Shown here piece by piece: positions 1-11,155 of a DNA stretch of 64,000 nt. The DNA is from Phycomyces blakesleeanus NRRL 1555(-) (Eukaryota; Mucoromycota; Mucoromycetes; Mucorales; Phycomycetaceae), in assembly GCF_001638985.1 (NCBI RefSeq), contig NW_017265147.1, forward strand, positions 155,545 through 219,544, read 5' to 3'. The position numbers and the translations under genes were made by a program. The notes beneath the pieces are model-generated. The model did not search any database and had not been told where the DNA came from. It was given only the letters and a program-made list of their open reading frames with translations. The number at the start of each line of letters is the position of its first letter. Position 1 is the first letter of the stretch.

Positions 1-180
1 TCTCGCTCTCTCTTTATCTTTCTCTCTTGCTCTCTGGCTCTCTTGCTCTCTCTCTCTCTCTTTCTCTCTTGCTCTTTCTCTCTCACTCTTTCTCTCTCAC
101 TCTCTCTCTCCCTCTCACTCTCTCCCTCTCACTCTCTCTCTCTCACTCACTCTCTCTCTCTCTCACTCTCGCACTCTCTG
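1..180. repeat. CT-rich microsatellite
   Basis: Almost pure pyrimidine sequence built of TCTC units with occasional interruptions (TTTATC, CACT). The open reading frame running through it is only a Ser/Leu repeat created by the microsatellite, so I do not call a gene. It runs off the left window edge. Confidence 0.9.
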
Positions 181-3100
181 TTTATCCACCACAAATCTTT
201 ATCTCGTTGATCTCTCTTCTTCTTAGACAATTATATCCTTACAATAACACGCCGCGTGATAAATCCATATACCAAAAGTCACTCTAGGATTATATATATA
301 CCCTGTTAGTGTATTTCAGATAAGCTCTTACACCTATCTCTTTCCTCTTTTCAATATACACGCACGCACTCAGAGATCCCTCTACCAGTCAATTGGCTGC
401 ACCAATACAAAATATATGATATTGTCTATTTCTTTTTATGTCTTCTTACAAACTAAGGATGCTAATTGATAATTCGGATAGTGTGCGCTTTTTTGTAAAC
501 TGGTATTACCAATCGGTGGTGCAGACAGCCTTTGTGTACCCGATAGTAAAAGAACCATAGCAGGGCCCATTTACAGGGACACTGTTATCCATATGGAGGT
601 TGAAATACCGTTCAGTGTTCACTTACAGTTTCTGAGAGAGGATAGTATATTAATGTGACCTTCACTGCGCCGTAATCACAACAAAAAAAAATTCTTTTTT
701 AACGATGGCTTGAATCTTCTTTCAACATTCCCTCCATCCCGCCATCCCATCATCCCACCATCAACTTTACAAAACTACCAGAATCGCCACCACCAACAAT
801 ATTATTCCTTTATTTTATAATTACTGAAAAATAAAAATCGAAATAATCTCCATATAATAAAATCTCACCACTCGGAAGGCATATACAATATTTCTCTATA
901 CCTGGAGTGTTATATACCACCATTCTCAGAGATGACTTTCAAGTCTTCAGGTCATATAGTATTCATATCATCATAAATTCTAGACATTCTTCGATTCCAT
1001 TGGCTCTTTACTCATATTTAAAAGTCTCAACAAACAACATTTGATATGTACTACCCCATAATTAGACTTGGACTAATTAGTTTCATAAAGTGTGGGTACT
1101 TGATATAAGGTTCTGTGTTTTTTTAAGCAAGAATATCAGGTTATTTGTAAGAAGAGTGTAATGTACACAACACAATTGTTTAGGTAAAATTTAGGTGTAC
1201 ACGGCTTTTATATAATTTGTGAATTCTATTATAATTTTCAATTTGGACTGTTAGTAGATTCAAACGAGTAATAACTCAGATATTATAGAAACTATTCCCA
1301 AATATAATATATATATGTGAAACGTACATGTATTCAATTATAATACACATACTTTATTGTAAAACATATCTGAGTAGAGTAATGCGGCTCAGAGCTTATA
1401 GTTTAAATGCAAACTATATTGTTATATTTATATCTTTTTATAAAAGAAGTTGTTGCTATTTGCTATCATCTTGTAGCGTCACAGTTTCTATATCCAATGA
1501 AATAAAATTAAAGTAAACACAAGAGCTAATCTGATACATATACAATAACTACAATATATATATTGTATTTTGACCAACCCAAACCAGGTTTTTTTTATTA
1601 TTATATTATTTAAGATTTTTAAACTAGTTCTAACTTAGTTTAAGTATTATTCTTCATTTCTATTAATTATTAGCATCTTATTTTTACTTGTTGTATACAT
1701 TTTATGTTAAAATTTAATATCTTAGCGCATCTCAAACAGCCACATTTATATTAGCTTCTGTCTCAAGTTTAAAAGTTTAGTAAAGCTTTATACCTACAGC
1801 AGTCTGATAAATTTTTTTTGCGAACAAAAAGATAGTTTTTTTTTATCTTTGTACTAAATTCGACAAGGATTTAAGATATATTTGTGAAAATGCTCTCAAA
1901 ATTTATTTTAAAAAAAAACTAAATTGAATTGATATGTAAAGTGATATTTTTTTATTTAGAGTTTTTACTTACGATTTTCAGAAAATATAAAATTATCTGC
2001 CTGTTAGAGATTCTCTTTGAAATAATCAAACACATGGAATAAGCTAAAAAAAATCATATACTACAGAATAATTTACTTTATATATCGACTGTTTAAGTCA
2101 AGGGCATCATAAGAGTAAATTGATTTAAATTGCACTTTCAATGCCTTCTTTAAACTTGATAAGAATAAACAAATATCAAAGATAATTCAAGAGAACAAAG
2201 ACTAGGTATCTATAAACAATATAAACCTATATAAAAATGGATTTGATTTAATCAAATCAAAGCAGACGTTTGTAAAAAGAATTAATAAACAAGCAAAACA
2301 TAATTTGTTTTTAATATTTAATTATGATTTTATTATTATTATTATTGATAGTATTCAGTATTTAATTGATATTTAGAATTTATACTAGCTCTTAATAAGT
2401 TGTTAAGTGTTTTTTGTATAATAGTTTTTTATTTTTATTTTTCAATAAATCTTGATATTCCAACATCAAATAAAAATATTAAATTCTTAGTTGATAAGAT
2501 TTTTAGTTTTATTTTAGTTCAATTAAATATACTTGAAAATCTTATATAAATCAAGGAAATATATATTTTATTAAACCTGACAAGATGTAACTCTGATAAT
2601 AAGAATATATTAATTTTTTAGTCTATCTTTACAATTCTTAACCAGAGAGCATATTGCCCAAATTGACATTCCATATTAAATCTGTGCCTGATAAAATAAT
2701 GTGTTTCAAGTTTAAGAGCTTGAAGAATTTGATATTTTTATTTTCTCTCTATACTCTACTAATTAGCCAATAACATCTAATATGAAAATATATTACTTGA
2801 CTTCCCTAAGTAACGTCATGTATAAAAAAATTAAGTCGACTTCTAAAAGTCTAAAAGAAATCTCGTTTTTTGATTTAGATATTTTTTACAGATACTTCAC
2901 TAGTTTCGGAATTCTTTTAAGAAGCTGACTTGCTTTTTACATTCGCCGATGAAAATATCTAAATTTAAAACACCCTAATGGTATCTATTCTGTCTTTTAA
3001 TACTACTTAAATGGAGACTGAAAACAACACTTTCCCACTGCAGGAGTAAGTAGCGGATTTCAATTTTCAAGCTAATTCATACTCCGAATATTCGATTTAT

Positions 3101-3446
3101 TTAAAAGCCCGCCGCGCCTCTTATCCCACTCGTTTTTTATTGTCTCTAGCTCTTTAACACACTTGTTTTCAGCAAAAACTAATCACTGGAACGCAAGATA
3201 ATTAAACATTTGGTTGAATTATATAAAGTACAAAGGTATAAATTTGTGTTAATTTAAACTGAGGTTATAATTTCTTTTTTTTTGGAATTTGTGATACAAT
3301 TTTTTAACTTTAATAAAACGGTACATGTGCACTGAGTTGTATTCAAGGTTGTAGCAGGATATGCATGCTAAAATCTGAAACTTTGATTAGAGTATATTCA
3401 GCAGTTCACTTTATTTTTAGTTTTTTATTTAATTTAAATATATAGC
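181..3446. other. AT-rich intergenic DNA, no gene recognised
   Basis: About 3.3 kb of AT-rich sequence with many short A and T runs and stops in all frames. The only long frames are low-complexity. I recognise no protein motif, tRNA or rRNA. Confidence 0.6.
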
Positions 3447-3867
3447 TGTGAAGTTTTATAGAATAAAATCAACAGTAAAAAGATTGAGACGTATATAAGA
3501 ATACTTTGAGACTGTATATCGGTCGTCTTTATTAAAGAATACAAAGTTGTCCTTTTTATATCAAAACACGATCTGCTTTGTCAGTCACATCTTAATTTCT
3601 TAAGTCTGAGTTCATTTAGATATTAGAGAGCTGGTACTGCTATGTTTATAATTTAATCTAATTGCAGTGTCCTCATATTAACTCAGTACTTACTGAGCTG
3701 TCATAATTACAGTACTTACTGTAATTAATTATTGGTCTTATTGATTTACCATAAGTAAAATAAATAAATTATTCATTTGTTCTTGTAATGATAGCTGTTT
3801 TACTATAATAATAGGAATATGTTCTTAGATGTAATAAATCCAACAACCAAGTGTCTGGATCACCACA
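3447..3867 (-). mobile_element. Solo LTR, family 1 (421 bp), copy A
   Basis: Begins TGTGAAG and ends CACCACA on the plus strand, and is flanked by a perfect 5-bp target duplication, atagc (3442-3446 and 3868-3872). Its reverse complement matches the LTR at 62876-63296, which has exactly the same length (421 bp) and precedes a gag reading frame. That sets its orientation as minus. No internal retroelement sequence adjoins it, so it is a solo LTR left by recombination. It contains two neighbouring hairpins (3682-3697 and 3704-3727). Confidence 0.88.
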
Positions 3868-3894
3868 ATAGCTAAAATTTGAGGTATTCGGGAT

Positions 3895-4724
3895 TGTTTA
3901 TGGGTTAGTATCTCAATAATGGGAAAAGTAGATACTGTGAGAGTGTTATTTATTAAAGAGACAAAATAATATTGTTTTTATCTACTGTGGTGATCCAGAC
4001 ACTCGGATGTTGGATTTATCACATATAAGAACATATTCATATTGGGATAGCATAGTAACTATCATCTTGTCAGTATAAAATTTATATAAATGATTAAGTA
4101 ATCAGCCCAATAATTATTACAGTTAGTACTGTAGATAATATCTTAAAGATTGTTAAGATAATTATATCATACTGCGGGGTAAACTGTGTCAGATCGATAT
4201 GGAGCTAATTTAGTAGGAAGTCCTAAAGCTCTAGTATAAAAGAGAAAAGAATAGCTAAGAGCTAAAGAAGTACGATTTATGACTTGATGTCATAATTGTA
4301 ACACTGACACTAGTTAAGCAGTAAATACACTCTAATAACCAAATATAGTAAAGGAAGAAAGCCTTAAGAAACTAAGACGTAATGACAAGAGCAGATTGTG
4401 TTTTCTTATAAAAAGGGACACTTTTTATTTATGAATAAAGACAACTTATATACAGTCTCAAAGTATTTCTATACGTTTCTATTATCAAATATTTTATTTT
4501 TCTATTGTTTCGTACCTGAAATACCACATCTACTACTATTAAAATCCCTGTAATTCAAATCCCTGTTATGTAATGGTTGGTTTACACTGTATGAGTGTGT
4601 AGTGTACGTGTGCTTGGTGTGTAACAGTTCTGGAGATTGTTAACTTACCAGGTTCATTAGCAAGACGGAACTAGTGTTTGGTTGTGGGGTCTGTTCTTTA
4701 CTCAATTATGGTGTTTATACCGCA
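3895..4724 (+). mobile_element. LTR family 2 copy split by an LTR insertion
   Basis: The stretch 3895-3985 joined to 4534-4724 (about 282 bp) aligns with the reverse complement of the 277-bp solo LTR at 54467-54743. Shared marks are TACTGTGAGAG near the left end, TAATGGTTGGTT and CAGGTTCATTAGCAA in the right half, and a TATACC(G/A)CA end. The family 1 LTR at 3986-4528 was inserted into it. I see no clear target duplication for this older copy. Confidence 0.72.
3986..4528 (+). mobile_element. Solo LTR, long subfamily of family 1 (543 bp), copy B
   Basis: Starts TGTGGTGATCCAGACACTCGG and ends ATACCACA, with a perfect 5-bp target duplication tctac (3981-3985 and 4529-4533). Start and end resemble copies A and D, but the middle differs and is about 120 bp longer. 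It matches the minus-strand copy at 60936-61471. A TATAAAAAG box near 4411 and an AATAAA near 4434 fit an LTR promoter and poly(A) signal. Confidence 0.88.
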
Positions 4725-4799
4725 GACATTAATAAGATAAAAGATAGAATTTAATTTTTATTTAAAATAGAACTAGGAGCTTTGCTCCCCCCTCTCTTT

Positions 4800-4826
4800 G
4801 GGGGGGGGGGGGGGGGGGGGGGGGGG
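4800..4826. repeat. 27-base homopolymeric G tract
   Basis: An uninterrupted run of G just downstream of the nested LTR cluster, preceded by a short C run and the small hairpin GGAGCTTTGCTCC. Length is likely to vary between cells or reads. Confidence 0.85.
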
Positions 4827-7140
4827 CATTGGGCTACGTTAAGTTCTATGTAACTGTTCCCTACTGGTAATAATGTACGGCACACAATTACCAAGTAGTA
4901 TAGGTTTTTACATTTTATTTTAGTGAGAAATAGCAAGTAAATTAGAGAACACGTGACCGATTAGAAGGGCTAAATCACATGATCTCTAATTTCATCCTGT
5001 CTTTCTAATATGATGATGATGATGATGATGATGATAAATCGAACTGTTTGGCTGAACAAAATTTTCTTAGATAAATTAAAAGTCATCTCACTGCTGAAGA
5101 TGTTCAGAAAGTCTAGGTCCAAGGCGAAATGTGTATCAATTTTTGTATGTGGAGTTTGCTACAATTTTAAGCAGCATAAATTTGTGAAAATTTACTAATA
5201 AGAATATAAAAAAGCTAGGTACGTGTCTTTCTCTCTTTTTCCTTCATGGCACTGCGGAAAGTATAAATAAGCGATCACTAAATATTAAACGCCTGTACAG
5301 ACCTAGACTTTAAGTCTATGACTAGTGTTTTTTATTTCCCTCATCTCTTTTGTGATTCTCATCTATATATTATCACAGCTAAAATTCGACAGAAAGTGAC
5401 GCAATACAAAAATAGAGCAATCTATTTTAAACAAAAACAAAAAAAAATGCTTTGGTTTTTTCTACAACTGTTCAGTGTACATGCAGCTCCCGCCAAAACT
5501 AAATCATCAGTCAAACCTCCATGTTTCCAGAGAATTTACAAAACTACTAGAATCGACACTAAAGACCACGGAGTCCTCTTCTTTTTTTTTCCTATTAACA
5601 CCAACACAAAGCTATTAAGAATTGCACAGAAAATAAAACTAGCCATTCTATTTTTTTGTAATATGTATTAAAGGTAATTTATTTAAAAATGAGGACTCTA
5701 GGGAAAAACTAAAGCTAATTCAGCCTCGAATCTTTTAGTGTGTACTGTAGATTAAGCTCCTATATGCTTAGAGATAAATTTAACATTAAAAATAAATTTG
5801 AAATGAACGCTCCGTATGGCCCGAAGTTTACATGTGAAGATCATATGGATATCTAATGTGGCATTGGCTACGCTGAATGAACGTGAGAGTATGGTTGAAG
5901 CATACAGTCAAAGGTAAGACATTTGGGCTCAGTAAATAATAGAAAACATATTTGATCCCGAATACGACTTTTTAGAGTGCATATCCAGAAGTTATGATCA
6001 TTGTTTAAATACTTGCATATAATACAATTGAAGTAACTGATTCCGCCAATGCTGTGTTTGAGCGATCATTTTCGATATGGTATCTTGCGGTGTACGAGTC
6101 TCTACCAGATGGTGTAGACGTTATATGATATCTGGGGTAGTCCAGAAAGCAATTTTAGGCCTAGTAAAATTCCATATAACTTTGGGAGTGGATAGGCGGT
6201 GTTGAGCTATGGATGGTATTCCCTATGTAAAAGAATCCGCGAAAATGTCAGGAAGGCAAAGGAAATCAAGAAGCCATGACAGATCCGGGAAATAAGGACA
6301 TATATATAGTCAGGGCAGTAAAGACAGAGTGTTGAGCATATGTATTATCTATCGGTTTAGAGCATCTACAGCGGTTTATTTAAGCCACAAGGCACATTTT
6401 TTTATTGCTCAAATCTTTTAGTGAATTAGTACATTTGAGATGTCCGTTAAATAATTGTCTAGAAAAATGGCTAAAACCTTTATCTAAACAAATCACTGTG
6501 GATTTCTGGAAATAACTTTTTATCCTCTAGTAAAAAAAATAGGACATAACAAAAAATGACTTCTATCCAACTGAAAATACCTTCATAAAATGAGCAACAT
6601 TAGAAACCCTAAGATAATTCGACCGAACTTATCTTTTAAATAAACGTAAAGGTTACAGCAATTGCTCTTATCATAAAAAAAAATACCAACAACAGTATTA
6701 TTATTTTTAGTTTTATTTAAAAGGTACCAACTAGTAAAGGCTTTCACAATCGACAGCATAATAAATATTTGGATTTTACCTACATTTTGGGTTTTTTTAG
6801 TATTACAATGAGGAAGAAAAGAATAAGAATTGAGCTATGTAGCATGATTATGAACTGTTACTGAAGTAAATGGTCAAGTAGTCAGAAGAAGGTTGTTTAT
6901 TTTCTAAATATATTTGCTATATATATATATCAAAATGCGTGTTGCACTTCAATGAAATCGATCTGTACAGGTAAATATATTACTGCTAAGATCTTGTGTT
7001 TTACCAGTAAACCAATGGATATCGATAGATGACAAAATATTGTGTTCTATTACTCACTTTAAGATGTTTTTAATGCTTCTGTGTTGTGAGTGACCGGATT
7101 AATAGCCAGATGGTAGCAGCAAATCTTCATGCTCAAGAAA
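4827..7140. other. Intergenic DNA with a short ATG repeat; no gene supported
   Basis: Contains an (ATG)n microsatellite at 5010-5034. The reading frames here (for example 5318-5671) have low-complexity, AT-driven composition and no recognisable domain. The part around 5800-6350 is less AT-rich and might be an old relic, but I could not assign it. Confidence 0.5.
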
Positions 7141-9168
7141 CTAGGGTCTTTCTGTACACTCGGTTTTACCGTATTTAATATAATCATCAGTATAGTTTGT
7201 TCTACGAAGCTTCCACCAGAAAGAGGTGGCAGTGCCAGACCAAAGAGCAAAAATCTAATTTTGATGTGGGTATTTAGTTTATAAAGATAATTAGGTTTCG
7301 TTTAAATATTTAGCATACCTCTCCTCTTTCGTTTTTGTACCAGGAATCACATCCGGAAGACCATGCGGTATCTTTTAGATCTTCCAGAAGCTCATTAATG
7401 AATTTATCCTGAGCTTCTGCCGTTGGCTCCATTGCGACCAAGTCGTGTTTCTGCGCATACTTAATTGAATTAATCGCAAGTTTAACTTGTCTATTTCAGA
7501 AGCAATGTAAATAAGTATTTATAATAAGTACAATGGTTATCTTTTCTTACTGCTCGATCATAAATACTACAGAGCTGTGTCCAAGAATAGAAGCCGGGCC
7601 AGCCAACATAAAGAAGTTGGGAAATCCATGAATTCCGACCGATTTATACGTCTTTGGGTATGACGTTTCCCACAATTTATTAAGAGATAAACTATTACGT
7701 CCAGTCACTACAGGCATAGACGGTTTACCATATTAGACTCATAAAAAAGATGCTCAGCTTGATTACTTACCTTGTAAATCGCCTAATATGCTGGTCGTTT
7801 TAAATCCGGTAGCCAAACATACAATATCGTACTCTGATATCCGTCCATCTTCAGTAATAATAGTTCTTCCCACAATATTTTTTATTGGAACACGATTGAT
7901 GCGCACATTTTCAGCGCACAAAGTTTCCAAATAATCATCTGATAGAGCACCACGCTTGCACCCAATAGCATAATCACTGCTTCAACATTTAGTATAATAT
8001 ATGTATATTATTTATCTATATGATACTTACGGAACCAAAACTGGGACTAGGTCGCCCCTACCTTTGTTCGTAAGACGCTTAATCATACGATATCGTATAT
8101 ACCTGGATATCATTTTAGAGGTTCTTGAGTTGGGATAACCCATCAATGTATAAAGATACTCCCACTATTTAAAAGAATTTAGTGCAAAAGATCAAATGAT
8201 ATGTTATATGACTTACCAAAAAGAAAAAGAATGCTCTGTACAGAAACATGGTGAACGGAAGATATGTGAATAGAAACTTTACAAATCTAGAAAAACGCAT
8301 TTGATAACGGTCGATAATCCATGAATTGGTACGCTGATAAGTGTCTAGGGTAGCAGCAACTTTTACAAGATGGGGGATGGCTTGGATCGCACTAGATAAC
8401 AGCGTTAGCTTACATTTACTTTGACCGATCCTATTAAATTATGATACCTTGCTCCAGTTCCAATGACAGCTACGCGTTTGTTCGTAAAATCTATGGATGA
8501 ATCCCATTTGCTGGTGTGAACAACAGTTCCTTCAAATGCCTTGAACTTGTCTGGGATGTGAGGCACACGCAGAGGTCCTAGTCCAGAAAATCTAGTTTTG
8601 CCAAATATTAAACCATTGTATATAATCTAAAGTAGAAAGCTAAATATACATACATATAATCAAAATAAGATGTCTCTATAGGCATTCCGTCTTGGGTCCA
8701 ATCCAACTTCCATTTGTTTTCACTCTCTAACCATGTTGCTCGCACTACATGTGTTTTGAATTGTATGTCGTTATACACATTGAACCTCTTGGCTACATCT
8801 CGAATATATTCTTTGATCTCGGGACTACTGCTAAACTTTTCAGTCCAATCTTGATAATCTTAAGGTTAATAATACTCAAATGTAATATACTTGTGTATGA
8901 CCTACTAGGATTTTTTGCAAAACTGAAAGAGTATACATGACTATCAACATCGCATGCACACCCAGGATAAGTATTGTGATTCCATGTTCCTCCTAAGTCT
9001 TCTGAGACCTCAAATATACGAGCAGTGATACCGAGTTGCTTTTTGACTTTAATAGCCGCACATATTCCACTGAACCTAGTAAAAATATGTTAACATACAT
9101 AGTAGGGTCAGGTTTCTATCTTTGATGAATTACCCGCTGCCAATAATTCCTACTGTAGGTATTGTCAT
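7141..9168 (-). CDS. Flavin-containing (Baeyer-Villiger type) monooxygenase, copy 1
   Basis: Predicted FAD/NADPH enzyme that inserts an oxygen atom next to a carbonyl or oxidises a heteroatom. The start at 9168 gives MTIPTVGIIGSG, where the GxGxxG dinucleotide fold is split by the first intron and continues FSGICAA. Further marks are the EDLGGTW segment, YPGCACDVDSHVYSFSF, the Baeyer-Villiger fingerprint FxGxxxHxxxW (FEGTVVHTSKW) and a second nucleotide fold VAVIGTGA. A later DYAIGCKR block and a C-terminal SFWWKLRR end follow, with the stop at 7141-7143. The gene has several short introns, one with donor gtaagt after GTTCC and acceptor cag before TGATTATGC. A strongly hydrophobic stretch after the second fold suggests membrane association. 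Its tandem paralog lies about 2 kb upstream. The substrate cannot be read from the sequence. Confidence 0.85.
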
Positions 9169-9793
9169 ATTACACAGAAAAGTAGAAGAACGATAAATGT
9201 ATTCTCTGAATATAGGAAGCTTTTAGATAGAAGAAGAAGCGATATATATGGCTAGAGAATTTCAGATTATCTTTATAAAATAAAATTGCAATTACAATTA
9301 CAGTTACAGTTAAAGTTACAATTATTATAAAGCATTATCTGTTTTAGTAACCAAGCTGTCTATCGCTAGAAGAATACATGTGTAACATCTTTTAATGTTC
9401 CACACCTTCTTTGATTCTTAGTATATATAGATATTTAAGGTGAAGCATTTAACTGGAGTTATATTTCTTTTTGTGTATGTTTTTTTTGGTAAATAAAATT
9501 AATTAAAATCATTTGATTTATCTGTAAGTTATTATATATGTGCTTGGGATCTTCTCTGGATTCTACAATGTTCACATTTCGTATAATACAATCAATTTGA
9601 GGTCCCTATACTTTACCAAACTAGAATATAGTCCGCTAAAAGACCAAACCAAACTAGATAATAAGGTACGCGCTTATATTTCGGTGCTCTTCACAAGGAG
9701 AAAAAACGCATAATTCCATTATGTAAATTAAGTCTAGAATGTGTAACAAAGAACACAACGGTAATTTACCTCTCATCTCACAAATAAACAAAA

Positions 9794-10377
9794 TAAGGGG
9801 TTTCTCAAGCGCCTGCCAAAGTCCTGAGGTGGTGGGCGTGGTGGTTGATGGCCGCTACATTGCGGAGAAAGTACGAGACGAAGGGAGAAGATTGAAGTGG
9901 ATGTAGAGGAGTAGAAGAGAATCTGGCAGAGTAGGTCATTATCAGAGGAAGTTTAGCATAGCGAAATAAAGCAACCTTTTTACCTCGTTAGAAACATTTC
10001 TCCAATCTCGACAACTGATTTTCATCCCTATACGCCCAGCCATAAATATTTTTTGACACATCCTAATTAATTACTGAGTGCAGATCTATTGCTTCGAGAA
10101 CACATCATCTTAACAGTGGTTTATTAACACTCGTTACAAGGCCTCCAATTGGGATTATAATCTTTGCTAGTCAGTAACTCAGGCATAAACGCTATTCAAC
10201 TTAAGCGTCCTCTCTCATAGTAGGCCCGTAATTAGTTACACCTGCTCCACTCAAATACCCTACGTGTAAAGGGCAAAAGTGAAATCCATGGTTTTGGCTA
10301 ATCGCTAACAAAAAACTGCTAAGTTAGGAAGCTCTCGTCAAAGTTTAGGGCTTTGACGGGTGCTTGAGAAACCCTTA
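9794..10377. mobile_element. Non-autonomous TIR element (584 bp) with TA ends
   Basis: The outer ends form an imperfect inverted repeat of about 30 bp. The left reads TAAGGGGTTTCTCAAGC and then CAAAGTCCT; the right, reverse-complemented, reads TAAGGGTTTCTCAAGC and then CAAAGCCCT. TA at both ends fits a TA target duplication. The interior is less AT-rich than its surroundings and has no long reading frame or transposase motif. This looks like a MITE of Tc1/mariner or similar type lying between the two monooxygenase genes. Confidence 0.72.
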
Positions 10378-11155
10378 ATACATATTTTATAAGTGATATA
10401 ATGGCCATAATAGCATATTAAATATACATTATACATATATTTGTGTGTCTGCTTCTACACACCTTTTATCGCCTTCGGCTGATCACAAGATATTCGATTT
10501 TTTTCAAGGCATGTCAGGGAAAGCTTTATTTTTGTATAACAAAGAAATGCATTTTGAATTAAAGGGCTGTTTTTTTTTATGAATCAAGATTAAAGAAAAG
10601 GGGGATTTGTTTTGTTTCCTAGACTTACATGTGAGCTAATTTACTCTATGGAAACATCTGTCTAAAAGGAATATATTAATTTACGTATTTGTATAATATA
10701 TGCCTTTACAGTTAGACACAGCTGTTCCTTAATCAATTTAATTTAAATATCTTGTACACTCAAGGGTTTAAGCACAATACTTATCACGGGATTACGATCG
10801 TTAACTCAAATGCTTATATATATATATATATTAGGAAGTCAAAGACTTACAATCAAAGAGCGTGACTTTCATTCGGTAACCATTCGAAAAGAGAGTATGC
10901 TTTACACTCCTTTCTTTTTCACTTGCTATTGATTGTTGTGTATATGAAACAAAATTAATCGGTGGAGAACCACAAATAATAATCCTCGCGGTTCGATTCT
11001 TTTTTGTCTTCAAAAGCTTACAATTTTTTTTAAAAAATTAAAAGACACATGAGTTTATTGGTATAATTGGTGATACTTTAATGCGTTACCATAAACCTAC
11101 AACACTGACAAATAGTTGGAGTGTATGTATATTAATAGTAATACTATTAAGTGAA
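10378..11155. other. Intergenic spacer between the monooxygenase genes
   Basis: AT-rich sequence with a TA microsatellite near 10813-10831. The 60-codon minus frame at 10831-11013 has no recognisable motif. The promoter of copy 1 would lie on the other side of the TIR element, just upstream of 9168. Confidence 0.5.

Noticed and set aside
27..287. 86-codon Ser/Leu-rich frame at the left edge
   Set aside because: It is the translation of a CT microsatellite; composition is fully explained by the repeat.
5318..5671. 117-codon plus frame that could be a secreted protein
   Set aside because: AT-driven Lys/Phe/Ile content with runs of F and K, no domain and no splice context; treated as chance.
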